DNA of 64,000 nt from an uncultured Burkholderiales bacterium (GCA_903932865.1 CAIZHQ010000020.1:160001-224000), one strand, 5' to 3'; counted from the first letter of the stretch, positions 18,488 to 28,060 are shown. Made by a program: numbers and translations. Notes: a model not told the origin generated them from the letters alone.

Positions 18488-19556
18488 TGTGTCAGGCTTG
18501 TTACCCGAAGCCGTGTCGCAGGTGCTGCGCCAAGGTGCGGTGATTCCGGCGCACCCGCTGGCCCTGAATGCCCAACGCCAGTTTGACCCCCGCAGACAAA
18601 GGGCGCTCAGCCGCTACTACCTCGATGCCGGCTCTGGCGGCCTGGCCGTGGGTGTGCACACCACCCAATTTGCCATCCGTGAAAACGGTCTGTACGCCCC
18701 CGTGCTGGAAATGGCCATGCAAACGGCCCACGACTGGACCCCCTTGGGCGGCAAACGCCCCTTGGTCATGATCGCTGGCGTGGCCGGCCCTACCGGCCAA
18801 GCCTGCGCCGAAGCGGCCACAGCCAAAACCATGGGTTACCACGCCGGCCTGCTCAGCTTGGCGGCGCTGCGCGGCGCCAGCGAAGCCGAGATCCTGGCGC
18901 ACTGCCGCGCGGTGGCGCAGGTCATACCCCTGGTGGGTTTTTACCTGCAGCCCGCTGTGGGTGGTGTGGTGCTGTCGGCCGCTTTCTGGGAAGCCTTTGC
19001 CCGCATCGAACAAGTGGTGGCCATCAAGATGGCACCCTTCAACCGCTACCGCACCCTGGATGTGATTCGGGGCGTGGTCGCAGCCCATGCCGAAGACCGC
19101 ATCACGCTGTACACCGGCAACGACGACCACATCGTGCTGGACCTGGTGACGCCTTTTCACGTCAAGCGCGGGGCCGACACCGTGTCCGTGCGCATCCGGG
19201 GCGGCCTGCTGGGGCACTGGAGCGTCTGGACCCACAAGGCGGTCGCGCTGCTGCAGCGTTGCCAGCAAGAGGCCGCCTGCGAGCAGGTGTCGGCGCAGCT
19301 GCTGGCCCTCGATTCGCAAGTCACCGATGGCAACAGCGCCTTGTTCGATGTGGCCCATGACTTTGCAGGTTGTATTGCCGGTTGCCACGAAGTCTTGCGC
19401 CGTCAGGGCTTGCTCGAAGGCATCTGGTGCCTCGACCCGCACGAGGCCCTGAGCCCAGGACAAGCCGAAGAAATCACCCGGGTCAGCCAGGCTTACCCGG
19501 ATTTGACCGATGACGATTTTGTAGCCCAGCACCTGGCCCGATGGCTGGGGGCTTAG
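18474..19556 (+). CDS. DapA-like (dihydrodipicolinate synthase family) aldolase/lyase
   Basis: A 360-residue TIM-barrel protein starting at the ATG at 18474 inside the end of the preceding gene. VIPAHPLALNAQRQFD opens the barrel, QVVAIKMAPFNRY carries the expected Schiff-base Lys, and TLYTGNDDHIVLDLVTPF matches the GND motif. It is longer than DapA (about 290 residues). Such enzymes carry out aldol cleavage or dehydration of keto-sugar acids. The context (epimerase, isomerase, enolase-superfamily dehydratase, TctCBA) supports a sugar-acid or related keto-acid step. Confidence 0.82.
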   Translation: MATTDVSGLLPEAVSQVLRQGAVIPAHPLALNAQRQFDPRRQRALSRYYLDAGSGGLAVGVHTTQFAIRENGLYAPVLEMAMQTAHDWTPLGGKRPLVMIAGVAGPTGQACAEAATAKTMGYHAGLLSLAALRGASEAEILAHCRAVAQVIPLVGFYLQPAVGGVVLSAAFWEAFARIEQVVAIKMAPFNRYRTLDVIRGVVAAHAEDRITLYTGNDDHIVLDLVTPFHVKRGADTVSVRIRGGLLGHWSVWTHKAVALLQRCQQEAACEQVSAQLLALDSQVTDGNSALFDVAHDFAGCIAGCHEVLRRQGLLEGIWCLDPHEALSPGQAEEITRVSQAYPDLTDDDFVAQHLARWLGA

Positions 19557-19625
19557 CGTTTTCGTGTGGCTGTTGCAAGACAGCTTGTTTTTTTAACCTT
19601 TGATCCATGAAATGAGGAGACAGCA

Positions 19626-20633
19626 ATGAAAAAGCGGACATTGATTCAAGCCATCGCCCTGGGACTCGCCCTGGGCACAGGCGCCACCGCCATGGCCCAG
19701 GCCACCTGGAAACCCAACAAGCCCATCAACCTGATCGTGCCTTGGGCTGCAGGCGGCTCCACCGACCAGATCACCCGCATCGCAGCGGCCGAGATTGAAA
19801 AAACCCTGGGTCAAAAAATCGTGGTGGTCAACCAGCCCGGCGCCTCGGGCTCAATTGGCAGCAAGAACGCCTGGGAAGCCCCGCGGGACGGCTACACCTG
19901 GACCGCTGGTGCAGCGCAAGACCTGGGCACCTACCAGGCCCTGGGCATGCTCAATGCCGGCATCAAGGACTGGCACCTGTTTTTGCATGTGGCCAACATC
20001 GCCGTGATCAGCGTGAACCCATCCACCCCCTATCAAAACATCGGCCAATTTCTCGATGCGATGAAAACCAAATCCGACATCAAGGTGGCCACGGCCGGCG
20101 TGACCTCGGGGGGGCACAACGCGATGGAAGCCATCGTGGCCGTCACGGGCAACAAGTACCGCCATGTCACCTATGACGGCGGCAACCCGGCCGTCATCGC
20201 CACCGTGTCCGGCGAGACAGATGCCACCTCGCAACTGGCCGTCGAGCAAGCCGAAATGATCCGCGGCAAACGGCTGCGCCCCCTGGCCACCGTGTCGGAC
20301 AAGCCGCTCGAAATTGAAGGGCATGGCGTGATCGAGCCGATCTCCAAGACCCTCGCCAACTTCAAGGCACCGGCCAACTACTTTGGCATCTTCATTCCCA
20401 AAGGTGTGCCTGCCGAAGTGGTGGCCACGGTCGAACGCATCTGGTCCACCCAGATCGCCAACAATGAAGCCATCAAAAAATACGCCGTGAACCGCGGCGC
20501 CTTCTTTGGCCCCGCCAGTGGTGATGCTGCACAAGCGGCGGCCTTCCCCGCCGTGCAGGCCAACGCCTGGCTGCTGCACAACGGCGGCAAAACCAAAGTG
20601 TCGCCCGACACCGTGGGCATCCCCAAACCCTGA
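19626..20633 (+). CDS. tctC: Bug/TctC-family binding protein of the TctCBA transporter
   Basis: A 335-residue protein with GAGGAGA (19614-19620) ahead of the ATG. Signal peptide ALGLALGTGATAMAQA, then WKPNKPINLIVPWAAGGSTDQ and NQPGASGSIGS, the ligand-site segments of the family. It is the only Bug gene in the window directly followed by tctB and tctA (52 bp before tctB), so it should be the extracytoplasmic receptor of this tripartite tricarboxylate transporter, delivering the substrate used by the enzymes around it. Confidence 0.92.
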   Translation: MKKRTLIQAIALGLALGTGATAMAQATWKPNKPINLIVPWAAGGSTDQITRIAAAEIEKTLGQKIVVVNQPGASGSIGSKNAWEAPRDGYTWTAGAAQDLGTYQALGMLNAGIKDWHLFLHVANIAVISVNPSTPYQNIGQFLDAMKTKSDIKVATAGVTSGGHNAMEAIVAVTGNKYRHVTYDGGNPAVIATVSGETDATSQLAVEQAEMIRGKRLRPLATVSDKPLEIEGHGVIEPISKTLANFKAPANYFGIFIPKGVPAEVVATVERIWSTQIANNEAIKKYAVNRGAFFGPASGDAAQAAAFPAVQANAWLLHNGGKTKVSPDTVGIPKP

Positions 20634-20685
20634 TGGCACCACACGGGGCAGGCCAGCGCCTGCCCCACTTTGACAAAGGCCTGCC

Positions 20686-21216
20686 ATGAGCATGGAAGTA
20701 GAAGACAACGAAGTGGCGTCACCGCGTGCGGACTTGATTGCCGCGGTGATTTGGGTGGCATTTGGCTTGGCGGTGAGCATCGGCGCCTGGCGCATGGACC
20801 GACTCGAAAAGCTCAGCATCAACCCCTATGAAGTTCCAGGCTTGGTGCCCTTTTTTCTAGGCTGCGCCATCACGGTGTTGGGCGTGGCGCTGTTCATTCG
20901 TGCCTGGGCTCAAGGCGGCTGGCATGCACCAACCGCATCGGCCAAAGCTCAAGACCCCACCTTGTTAAAACACATGGCGCTGGTGTTTGGCTGGTCGCTG
21001 TTTTACGCCCTGGTGCTGGTAGGTACAGGGCTGCCTTTCATGCTGGGCACCTTCTTGTTCATCACCGTCTTCATCGGGGTGCTGGACCGTCAACGGCAAA
21101 TCGAAATGGGCCGATCGGCCACCGCCCAGTGGGTGCGCGCAGCCATCTATGGCGGCTGTTGGAGCCTGCTGGTGGCCCTGTCTTTTGAATACATCTTTTT
21201 GGTCAGGTTGCCGTGA
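20686..21216 (+). CDS. tctB: Tripartite tricarboxylate transporter small subunit TctB
   Basis: A 176-residue membrane protein with four hydrophobic segments: AVIWVAFGLAVSIGAW, VPGLVPFFLGCAITVLGVAL, MALVFGWSLFYALVLVGTG and LPFMLGTFLFITVFIGVL, plus a last one near the C-terminus. The NPYEVPGLVPFFLG motif is characteristic of TctB/DUF1468. It lies between the binding protein and the large subunit and overlaps the latter. Confidence 0.9.
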   Translation: MSMEVEDNEVASPRADLIAAVIWVAFGLAVSIGAWRMDRLEKLSINPYEVPGLVPFFLGCAITVLGVALFIRAWAQGGWHAPTASAKAQDPTLLKHMALVFGWSLFYALVLVGTGLPFMLGTFLFITVFIGVLDRQRQIEMGRSATAQWVRAAIYGGCWSLLVALSFEYIFLVRLP

Positions 21217-22709
21217 TGTTTGATGGACTTTTTGCATTCGGACACTCACTGGCGTCGTTCATGACGCTCGAATCGGTGTTCATGGCGCTGGCCTCATCGC
21301 TGGTCGGTGTGATCATTGGCGCCCTGCCGGGCCTGACCGCCACCATGGGTGTGGCGCTCATGACCACCCTGACCATCAAACTGCCCTCGAGCCAAGCGCT
21401 TTTGATCCTGATTTGCACCTACGTGGGGGCCATCTACGGTGGCAGCCGCAGTGCCATCTTGCTCAACATCCCAGGCACACCAGCTTCGGCCGCCAGCTGC
21501 CTGGACGGCTACGCCCTGGCTCGCCAAGGGCATGCGGGCCGTGCCATGGGCATTGCCACCACCGGCTCGGTGCTGGGCACCTTGATCGGCATGTTCTTTC
21601 TGGCCTTGTTCACACCCTTGCTGGGGGACGTTGCACTCAAATTCGGCGCCTATGAATTTTTTTGGCTCGCGGTGTTTGGCGTCATCATCTCGGCCACATT
21701 GACCGGCGGCGATGCCCTCAAAGGCTGGATCTGCGGCTTTGCGGGTTTGTTCATTGCCACCATTGGGCAAGACGGCATCCATGCCTTCGAGCGCTTTTCC
21801 TTTGACAACCGCGACCTGGCCGGCGGCTTTTCATTGGTGCCCGCGCTGGTGGGCGCTTTTGGTTTTGCCGAGATTCTGGTGGCCATGAAAGAGCGGCGCC
21901 CCGTCCCCAAAATCAACCCCTTTGACACCGTCATCCCCAAAATCAGGGACGTGCTTCAGTACTGGCGCACAATTTTGCGCTCCGGCATGATTGGCACCTT
22001 CATCGGCATTGTTCCCGGTGTGGGCGAAGACGTGGCCGCCTGGTCCTCTTACGCCGCTGCCAAACGGGCCAGCAAGGAAAAAGAAAAATTTGGCAAAGGC
22101 TCCATCGAAGGCCTGATGGCGGCCGAAACCGGTGACAACGCCTGCGTGCCCGGGGCCATCATCCCGGTGCTGACCTTGCAAATACCGGGCTCGGCACCGG
22201 CTGCGGTGCTGATGGCGGCCATGCTCATCCATGGCATCAAACCCGGCCCCATGATCATGCTCGAGTCGCCTCAGTTCGTTTACGACGTGGTGGCCATGAT
22301 GCTGCTGGCCACCATCGGCATTTTGATCTATGGCCTGGTCTTGACCAAGTTGCTGGTCAAGGTGCTGCGCGTGCCCACCACCCTCATCGTGCCCATGATT
22401 TTTGTGCTGTGCGTGGTCGGCACCTATGCGCTGTCATCGCGCCTGTTTGACGTGTGGACCATGCTGCTCTTTGGTGTGCTGGGTTATGTGCTGCGCCAAT
22501 ACAAATTCCCGGTGGCCCCGCTGGTGCTGGGCATTGTGCTGGGCGATCTGATGGAAAAAAGCCTGCGCCGGGGGCTGGTCTTGTCCGACGGGGATCTGAC
22601 GCCCTTCTTTACCCGCCCGATTGCCGGCTCCATCTTTGCGCTGATCGCCATCATCGTGCTGATGCGAGCGCCTTTCATGAAAAACCTTTTTAAGCGCCAA
22701 AGCTCATGA
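21216..22709 (+). CDS. tctA: Tripartite tricarboxylate transporter permease TctA
   Basis: A 497-residue large subunit with about 11-12 helices. The conserved ALPGLTATMGVALM, GAIYGGSRSAILLNIPGTPASAASCLDG and IGIVPGVGEDVAAWSSYAAAKR-type motifs are all present and the length is standard. ATG at 21216 overlaps the tctB stop by one base; a GTG one codon upstream (21213) is possible. It should carry out sodium- or proton-coupled uptake of a carboxylate across the inner membrane. Confidence 0.95.
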   Translation: MFDGLFAFGHSLASFMTLESVFMALASSLVGVIIGALPGLTATMGVALMTTLTIKLPSSQALLILICTYVGAIYGGSRSAILLNIPGTPASAASCLDGYALARQGHAGRAMGIATTGSVLGTLIGMFFLALFTPLLGDVALKFGAYEFFWLAVFGVIISATLTGGDALKGWICGFAGLFIATIGQDGIHAFERFSFDNRDLAGGFSLVPALVGAFGFAEILVAMKERRPVPKINPFDTVIPKIRDVLQYWRTILRSGMIGTFIGIVPGVGEDVAAWSSYAAAKRASKEKEKFGKGSIEGLMAAETGDNACVPGAIIPVLTLQIPGSAPAAVLMAAMLIHGIKPGPMIMLESPQFVYDVVAMMLLATIGILIYGLVLTKLLVKVLRVPTTLIVPMIFVLCVVGTYALSSRLFDVWTMLLFGVLGYVLRQYKFPVAPLVLGIVLGDLMEKSLRRGLVLSDGDLTPFFTRPIAGSIFALIAIIVLMRAPFMKNLFKRQSS

Positions 22710-23566
22710 AAATCGCCCTGTGCAACGAAGTGCTGGCGCCCATGCCATTTGCGGCGCAATGCCAGATGGCCCGTGACCTGGGCTACATGGGGCTGGAAGT
22801 GGCCCCCTTCACCTTGACCGACAACCCCGAAACTTTGACCACCGCCCAAGCCCGGCAATACGCCCAAGTGGCGGCCGACCATGGCCTGGCGATCACCGGC
22901 TTGCATTGGCTGCTGGTCAAGCCCGCGGGTTTGTCCATCACGAATCCGGACGGCCAGGTGCGCCAGGCCACCACCGACTTTTTAAACCACCTGTGCGAGA
23001 TATGCGCGGCCATGGGGGGGCGTTACTTGGTGCACGGCTCACCCCAACAACGCAGCATCCACCTGGGGCAAACCCATGACCAGGCCCTGGCCTTGGCGCA
23101 AGACGTGCTGGCCAAGGTAGCGCAAACCGCGCAAAGCTTTGGCGTGACCTATTGCCTGGAGCCCCTGTCGGCCGACCAAACCCCGCTGATCAACACCGTG
23201 GCCCAGGCCGCCACAGTGGTGCGACACATCAACAACCCCTTTTTCAAAACCATGCTGGACACCAGCTCGGCCGGCTTGGCCGAAAACCTGTCCATGCCCG
23301 AACTGATTGCGCTGTGGATGCCCCAGGGCGTCATGGCGCATGTGCAGTTGAACGACCCAAACCGCCGCGCCCCCGGCCAGGGCCCCATGCGGTTTGGCCC
23401 CATCCTGGCGGCACTGCAGCAGCAGGATTACAGCGGTGTGGTGGCGGTCGAGCCGTTTGATTATTTCCCCGATGGCCCTGGCTGCGCAGCCTGGTCAGCC
23501 GCCTACCTCCAGGGCCTGCTGGAAAACGCAGCGCCCCTGACTCTCCAAAAGCCACCTTCGATCTGA
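22706..23566 (+). CDS. Sugar phosphate isomerase/epimerase family (xylose isomerase-like TIM barrel)
   Basis: A 286-residue AP-endonuclease-2-type barrel. Likely metal ligands are Glu in CLEPLSADQ, Asp in TMLDTSSAG, His in AHVQLND and Glu in VAVEPFDYF, the order seen in hydroxypyruvate isomerase and tagatose epimerase relatives. The start overlaps the tctA stop by 4 bp, so the transporter and this enzyme are translationally coupled. It probably isomerises a keto-acid or sugar intermediate; the substrate is unknown. Confidence 0.87.
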   Translation: MKIALCNEVLAPMPFAAQCQMARDLGYMGLEVAPFTLTDNPETLTTAQARQYAQVAADHGLAITGLHWLLVKPAGLSITNPDGQVRQATTDFLNHLCEICAAMGGRYLVHGSPQQRSIHLGQTHDQALALAQDVLAKVAQTAQSFGVTYCLEPLSADQTPLINTVAQAATVVRHINNPFFKTMLDTSSAGLAENLSMPELIALWMPQGVMAHVQLNDPNRRAPGQGPMRFGPILAALQQQDYSGVVAVEPFDYFPDGPGCAAWSAAYLQGLLENAAPLTLQKPPSI

Positions 23567-23583
23567 AACCCGAGACACACCCC

Positions 23584-24990
23584 ATGCCACCCAGCTTTCG
23601 AATTGCCGAGATAGAACTGCTTGAAATTCCGGTGGTCCTGCGCATGCCCTTTCGCTTTGGCGTGGTCACGCTGCGCCAGTGTTTTCAGGCCTTTGTGCGG
23701 GCGCGCATTGTCATGCCTGATGGCCATAGCCACTGGGGCGCCTCGGCAGAGATGATCGTGCCCAAATGGTTCGACAAAAACACCCAGCTCAGTGACGAAG
23801 ACAACTTTGAACAAGAACGCCTTGTGCTTCGACTGGCCAAAGCCGCCTATTTGACAGATGGCAGCCCCGACACCGCCTTTGGCCACTTTGCACGTCACCA
23901 CGAAGCCCATCTGCGCGCCTGCGCCGCAGAAAACCTGAACCCGCTGCTGGCCAACTACGGCCCGGCACTGATTGACCGCGCCCTGATCGACGCTCTGTGC
24001 CGCGCCCTGGGCCAATCGTTTTATGCCGCCGTGCAGCACAACACCCTTGGCATGGACGAACGCATGCCCTCATTTCAGGGCTTGAACATGGCCCGCTTTC
24101 TGTCCAGCCTCAAGCCAGCCCAAACCCTGCACGCCCGTCACACTGTGGGCCTGCTGGACGCCATCACGCGGCAGGACGTGACCGAGCCCGTCAACGACGG
24201 CCTGCCCGAAACCTTGCAAGAAGTGCTGCAGGTATACGGCCACCGCTATTACAAGCTCAAGGTCAGCGGCCGCATCGACGCCGACATCGACCGGCTGTGC
24301 GCCATCGCCTCGGTGCTGGACACCCTGCCCGAGCCCTACCACGCCACGCTGGACGGCAACGAGCAATACCACAGCGCCGAGCAACTGCTCGAACTGCTCA
24401 CGCGCATGCGCGCCCAACCCGCCCTGCAACGGCTGGTAGCCAGCATCCTGTTCATCGAACAACCCATCAACCGCCTGCACGCGATGGACGTCGATCTGGG
24501 CCAACTGGACCTGGGCATGCCCGTCATCGTGGACGAATCCGATGGCCTGCTCGACACCTTTGTGATGGCCCGCGAACGCGGCTACACCGGCATATCCAGC
24601 AAAACCTGCAAAGGGGTGTACCGCTCGCTGCTGAATGCGGCACGCTGCGCCGCCTGGAACCAAGAGGCATCTGCGCCAGGGCGCTATTTCATGTCGGCCG
24701 AAGACCTGACGGTGCAAGCCGGTTTGTCGGTGCAGCAAGACCTGGCCCTGGTCAACCTCATTGGCGTGACCCACGTCGAGCGCAACGGCCACCACTATGT
24801 GAACGGCCTGCAATCGCGTCCCCAAGCCGAGCAAGCCGCCTTTTGCCAGGCCCACCCCGACCTGTATGAACACAGCCACGGCGCTGCCCGCCTGCGCATC
24901 CGCGAAGGCCAGCTCCACATCGCCTCACTCGGTGGGCCCGGCTACGCCAGCGCTGTGATGCCCGATTTTTCTGCCATGCGACCTCTCTGA
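23584..24990 (+). CDS. Enolase-superfamily (mandelate racemase/muconate lactonizing) dehydratase-like enzyme
   Basis: A 468-residue protein, longer than most ~380-residue family members. The C-terminal barrel shows YYKLKVSG (acid/base Lys pair), TLDGNEQY (metal Asp), FIEQPINR (metal Glu), VIVDESDG (metal Asp/Glu) and ISSKTCKGVYRSL (second Lys). The capping domain start IAEIELLEIPVVLRMPFRFG is typical. It lies 17 bp after the isomerase gene and closes the cluster. A dehydratase, racemase or cycloisomerase role is possible. The KxK plus K pattern fits racemase or cycloisomerase-type chemistry as well as dehydration. Confidence 0.85.
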   Translation: MPPSFRIAEIELLEIPVVLRMPFRFGVVTLRQCFQAFVRARIVMPDGHSHWGASAEMIVPKWFDKNTQLSDEDNFEQERLVLRLAKAAYLTDGSPDTAFGHFARHHEAHLRACAAENLNPLLANYGPALIDRALIDALCRALGQSFYAAVQHNTLGMDERMPSFQGLNMARFLSSLKPAQTLHARHTVGLLDAITRQDVTEPVNDGLPETLQEVLQVYGHRYYKLKVSGRIDADIDRLCAIASVLDTLPEPYHATLDGNEQYHSAEQLLELLTRMRAQPALQRLVASILFIEQPINRLHAMDVDLGQLDLGMPVIVDESDGLLDTFVMARERGYTGISSKTCKGVYRSLLNAARCAAWNQEASAPGRYFMSAEDLTVQAGLSVQQDLALVNLIGVTHVERNGHHYVNGLQSRPQAEQAAFCQAHPDLYEHSHGAARLRIREGQLHIASLGGPGYASAVMPDFSAMRPL

Positions 24991-25048
24991 ACACACAGCT
25001 CAAAATAAAGTTTCCCGCGTCAACTGAAGCCAACCATCTGGAGACAAC

Positions 25049-26029
25049 ATGAAAACATTTCACCACACAGCATGGATATCCATCACCTGCCTTGCTTTGC
25101 TAGCCCCATGGAATGCCAATGCTCAAGGGGCCTATCCCAACAAACCGATCAGAGTGGTCGTGCCATTTGCGCCTGGCAGCACAACCGACATCATTGCCCG
25201 CGCGATTTCAGACAAGATGAGCCAGAGCATGGGGCAACCCTTGGTGATTGATAACCGTGCAGGCGCAAGCGGCACCATCGGTCAGCAGGCTGTCGCCACG
25301 GCAGCACCTGATGGCTACACCCTCATGATTCACTCGTCATCGCACACCGTGAGTCCTTCGACCTTTGCCAAGCTGCCGTTTGACACGGTCAACGACTTTG
25401 CAGGCGTGACCCCGATTTCCAGTACACCCAATGTGCTGGTCATGTCGCCGGCCAAAAACATCAAGACGCTGCAAGAATTGCTCACTGCTGCGCGCACCAA
25501 ACCAGGGGGAATGAATTTTGCGTCTGCTGGTCAAGGCAGTGCAACGCATTTGAACGCTGAAAAATTCAAATTGGCTGCAAAAATCGAAGCCACCAACATT
25601 CCTTTCAAGGGTTCTGGCGAGGCGGTGACCGAAGTGATCTCTGGTCGCGTGGATTACTATTTTTCACCCATAGCGCCCGTCATTGGTCAAATTCGAAGCG
25701 GCCAATTGGTTCCATTGGCAGTCGGTTCATCCAAGCGTGCAAGCGCTTTGCCGCAGGTACCAACGACTGCAGAAGCCGGCGTTCCTGGCTCAGAATTCAA
25801 CTTCTGGATTGGCATGATGGTCCCCGGGAAAACACCCAAAGACATTGTCAACCGATTGAATGAAGAGGTCGTTAAAGCCTTGGCGACTGCAGAAGTCAAA
25901 GAGCGTTTTGTCACATTGGGCGCTGATGCCTGGACCATGAAACCTGATCAATTTGACGCCTACATCCGCGATGAAATCAAAAGCAACGCGGTGCTGGTCA
26001 AAGCTGCAGGGCTCTCACCTGCCCCATGA
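25049..26029 (+). CDS. Bug/TctC-family solute-binding protein
   Basis: A 326-residue protein with TGGAGA before the ATG. Signal peptide TCLALLAPWNANAQG, then YPNKPIRVVVPFAPGSTTD and NRAGASGTIGQQAV. No tctA/tctB is adjacent. It stands 58 bp after the sugar-acid cluster and 92 bp before the DUF993 gene, so it may serve either. As an orphan receptor it would need a transporter encoded elsewhere, such as the TctAB pair at 20686-22709. Confidence 0.9.
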   Translation: MKTFHHTAWISITCLALLAPWNANAQGAYPNKPIRVVVPFAPGSTTDIIARAISDKMSQSMGQPLVIDNRAGASGTIGQQAVATAAPDGYTLMIHSSSHTVSPSTFAKLPFDTVNDFAGVTPISSTPNVLVMSPAKNIKTLQELLTAARTKPGGMNFASAGQGSATHLNAEKFKLAAKIEATNIPFKGSGEAVTEVISGRVDYYFSPIAPVIGQIRSGQLVPLAVGSSKRASALPQVPTTAEAGVPGSEFNFWIGMMVPGKTPKDIVNRLNEEVVKALATAEVKERFVTLGADAWTMKPDQFDAYIRDEIKSNAVLVKAAGLSPAP

Positions 26030-26121
26030 ACGTCCACGCCAAACAGCCTTGGCAAAGCAGCCCGAGCGTTTGATTCACGGCCTTTTCAAATGCGTTTACA
26101 CCTTCAACGAAAGGCAAAGCT

Positions 26122-27306
26122 GTGCCCTTGATTTTGAATCTGCCAACGGCCAACGCCGGCTTGAAAAACTACAAGCTGCGAGGCAGCGTACCTTTGATAC
26201 CTCAGTCCCGTAAGCCATTCAACCGCATGGCCTACTCGGCAGCACATGTGGTGTCCGATCCGCTGGCATTGGTGGACCCTTGGCTTCAATGTGCGGTGGA
26301 TTGGGATGCCACGATCGCCTACAGACGCCACTTGTGGTCTTTGGGCCTGGGGGTAGCCGAAGCCATGGACACCGCGCAGCGTGGCATGGGTCTGGACTGG
26401 CCGACTTCATTAGAACTGATCCGCCGCACACTGGATGCAGCCCAGGATGTGCCGGGAGCGCAAGTCGCCTCGGGCTGTGGGACAGATCATCTGATTCTGG
26501 ACGATGTCACCCGTGTCGATGAAGTCATCGCAGCCTACGAAGCACAGATGGAGGCGATTGAAAAGTTAGGGGGAAAACTCATCATCATGGCCAGTCGGGC
26601 ACTGGCGCGTGTGGCCAAGAGCCCAGCAGACTATGAGCGCGTTTACGACCGAATTTTGAGTCAGGTCAAACAACCCGTGGTGCTTCATTGGCTGGGCGAC
26701 ATGTTTGACCCTGCGCTCAAAGGCTACTGGGGCAGCGATGATGTTGAGCAAGCCATGAACACCGCCTTGGGCATCATTCAAGCGCACCCTGCAAAGGTAG
26801 ATGGCATCAAAATTTCCTTGCTTGACAAAGACAAGGAAATCGCCATGCGCCGCCGCCTGCCGCCCGGCGTGCGCATGTACACCGGAGATGACTTCAACTA
26901 TGCCGAGTTGATTGCTGGCGATGGTTTTGGACAAGACATTGTCCATGGGCAAAGCGACGCGCTGCTGGGCATATTCGACGCCATTGCACCAGCCGCCAGC
27001 GCGGCACTGGCCGCACTGGCTGATGGAGAATTGGATACATTCCACGCGATCCTGGGACCTACGGTCCCTCTGTCACGCCATATTTTCATGGCGCCTACAC
27101 GCTACTACAAAACAGGCGTGGTCTTCATGGCTTGGCTCAACGGTCACCAAAGCCATTTCAGCATGATTGGCGGACAGCAAAGCACGCGTTCAATTCAACA
27201 TCTGGCAGAGTTGTTCCGATTGGCCGATGAGGCCAATCTTCTCGAGCATCCGGAGTTGGCTGTGCATCGAATGAAAAATTGGATGTCCATCCATGGTGTG
27301 GAATAA
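26122..27306 (+). CDS. DUF993 family (dihydrodipicolinate synthase-like) protein
   Basis: A 394-residue protein with GTG start at 26122 and AAAGG just upstream. NRMAYSAAHVVSDPLA, WDATIAYRRHLWSLGLGVAEAMDTAQRGMGLDW and SGCGTDHL near residue 117 are characteristic of DUF993, a TIM-barrel group related to DapA aldolases. KVDGIKISLLDKDKE supplies a candidate Schiff-base Lys and MYTGDDFNYAELI the following strand. These proteins often occur in inositol or sugar catabolic contexts. Here it follows an orphan Bug protein gene; the substrate is unknown. Confidence 0.85.
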   Translation: MPLILNLPTANAGLKNYKLRGSVPLIPQSRKPFNRMAYSAAHVVSDPLALVDPWLQCAVDWDATIAYRRHLWSLGLGVAEAMDTAQRGMGLDWPTSLELIRRTLDAAQDVPGAQVASGCGTDHLILDDVTRVDEVIAAYEAQMEAIEKLGGKLIIMASRALARVAKSPADYERVYDRILSQVKQPVVLHWLGDMFDPALKGYWGSDDVEQAMNTALGIIQAHPAKVDGIKISLLDKDKEIAMRRRLPPGVRMYTGDDFNYAELIAGDGFGQDIVHGQSDALLGIFDAIAPAASAALAALADGELDTFHAILGPTVPLSRHIFMAPTRYYKTGVVFMAWLNGHQSHFSMIGGQQSTRSIQHLAELFRLADEANLLEHPELAVHRMKNWMSIHGVE

Positions 27307-27607
27307 ACCTGAAAATCTGTCTGGAACTCGTCAAATTTTTGGGGGGAAATTACACCCACGATGAAACCGGTCATGGGTGGTTGAAGATGCCTTGGCATCA
27401 TGGCCACTTTGTTTACAAAGAAGAAATGACCAGACCGACAAGCGCTTCAGGCAAAAAAGACAACCCATTTACAGCCTCCTGAATGAAGAGCCCCAGGGCG
27501 ATTGCCACCGCCATGGCTGCCATCGAAGAAAGCCGCCGAAATCCGCATGCATCTTCCACTGGCGTGCGGCAATACACGCCTGACCCGTGTTGCGCGATGG
27601 ACTTTAA
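27307..27607. other. Intergenic region, no gene recognised
   Basis: About 300 bases between the stop of the DUF993 gene and the convergent CBS-protein stop. Short open frames here lack an RBS and any recognisable motif. I see no clear terminator hairpin with a T-run. Confidence 0.5.
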
Positions 27608-28060
27608 TCAGGAAATCTCGGCGCTGTGGCCCTTGATATAAGTCTCTAAAAAACCGATTTGCTGACCCATTTGGCGAATGCTGTCTTTGACAACATCACC
27701 AATCGAAATCACGCCGACAACCCGCCCGGCTTCCACGACGGGCAGATGGCGAAAGTTGCGGGAGGCCATCAAGCCTGTGCACGCCTCGATGGGGTCCTGA
27801 AGTTTGACCGAAACCGGATCGGCCGTCATGACTTCCTGAACCAGCACTTGCTTGGCATCAAGACCTGGTAAAAGCACTTTGATGGCGCAGTCGCCCTGAG
27901 TGAGGATGCCGACCAACTTTTCTTCTTGGGTGACGAGGATCGCCCGCACTCGGTTGTCCCGCATGAGTTGAAGGGCAACGACCACTTTTTCATCGGGTCT
28001 GACGCTGATGACGACGACGGGTTGCGGCTTTTGCGCTAAGCATGTTTTTACGCTGGTCAT
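27608..28060 (-). CDS. Tandem CBS-domain protein
   Basis: A 150-residue protein made of two CBS domains, VVVISVRPDEKVVVALQLMRD...VGILTQGDCAIKV and VMTADPVSVKLQDPIEACTGLM...VVGVISIGDVVKD. Such stand-alone pairs bind adenine nucleotides and regulate partners or act as energy sensors. No signal peptide or membrane segment. It is on the same strand as, and 99 bp downstream of, the PsiE-like gene. Confidence 0.9.
   Translation of the reverse strand: MTSVKTCLAQKPQPVVVISVRPDEKVVVALQLMRDNRVRAILVTQEEKLVGILTQGDCAIKVLLPGLDAKQVLVQEVMTADPVSVKLQDPIEACTGLMASRNFRHLPVVEAGRVVGVISIGDVVKDSIRQMGQQIGFLETYIKGHSAEIS

Noticed and set aside
18501..19532. 343-codon minus-strand frame opposite the DapA-like gene
   Set aside because: Gln/His/Gly-rich composition of an antisense shadow; overlaps a well-supported gene.
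19851..20822. 323-codon minus-strand frame opposite tctC
   Set aside because: No recognisable domain and antisense to a clear Bug protein.
27377..27583. 68-codon frame after the DUF993 gene
   Set aside because: No RBS and random-looking composition.
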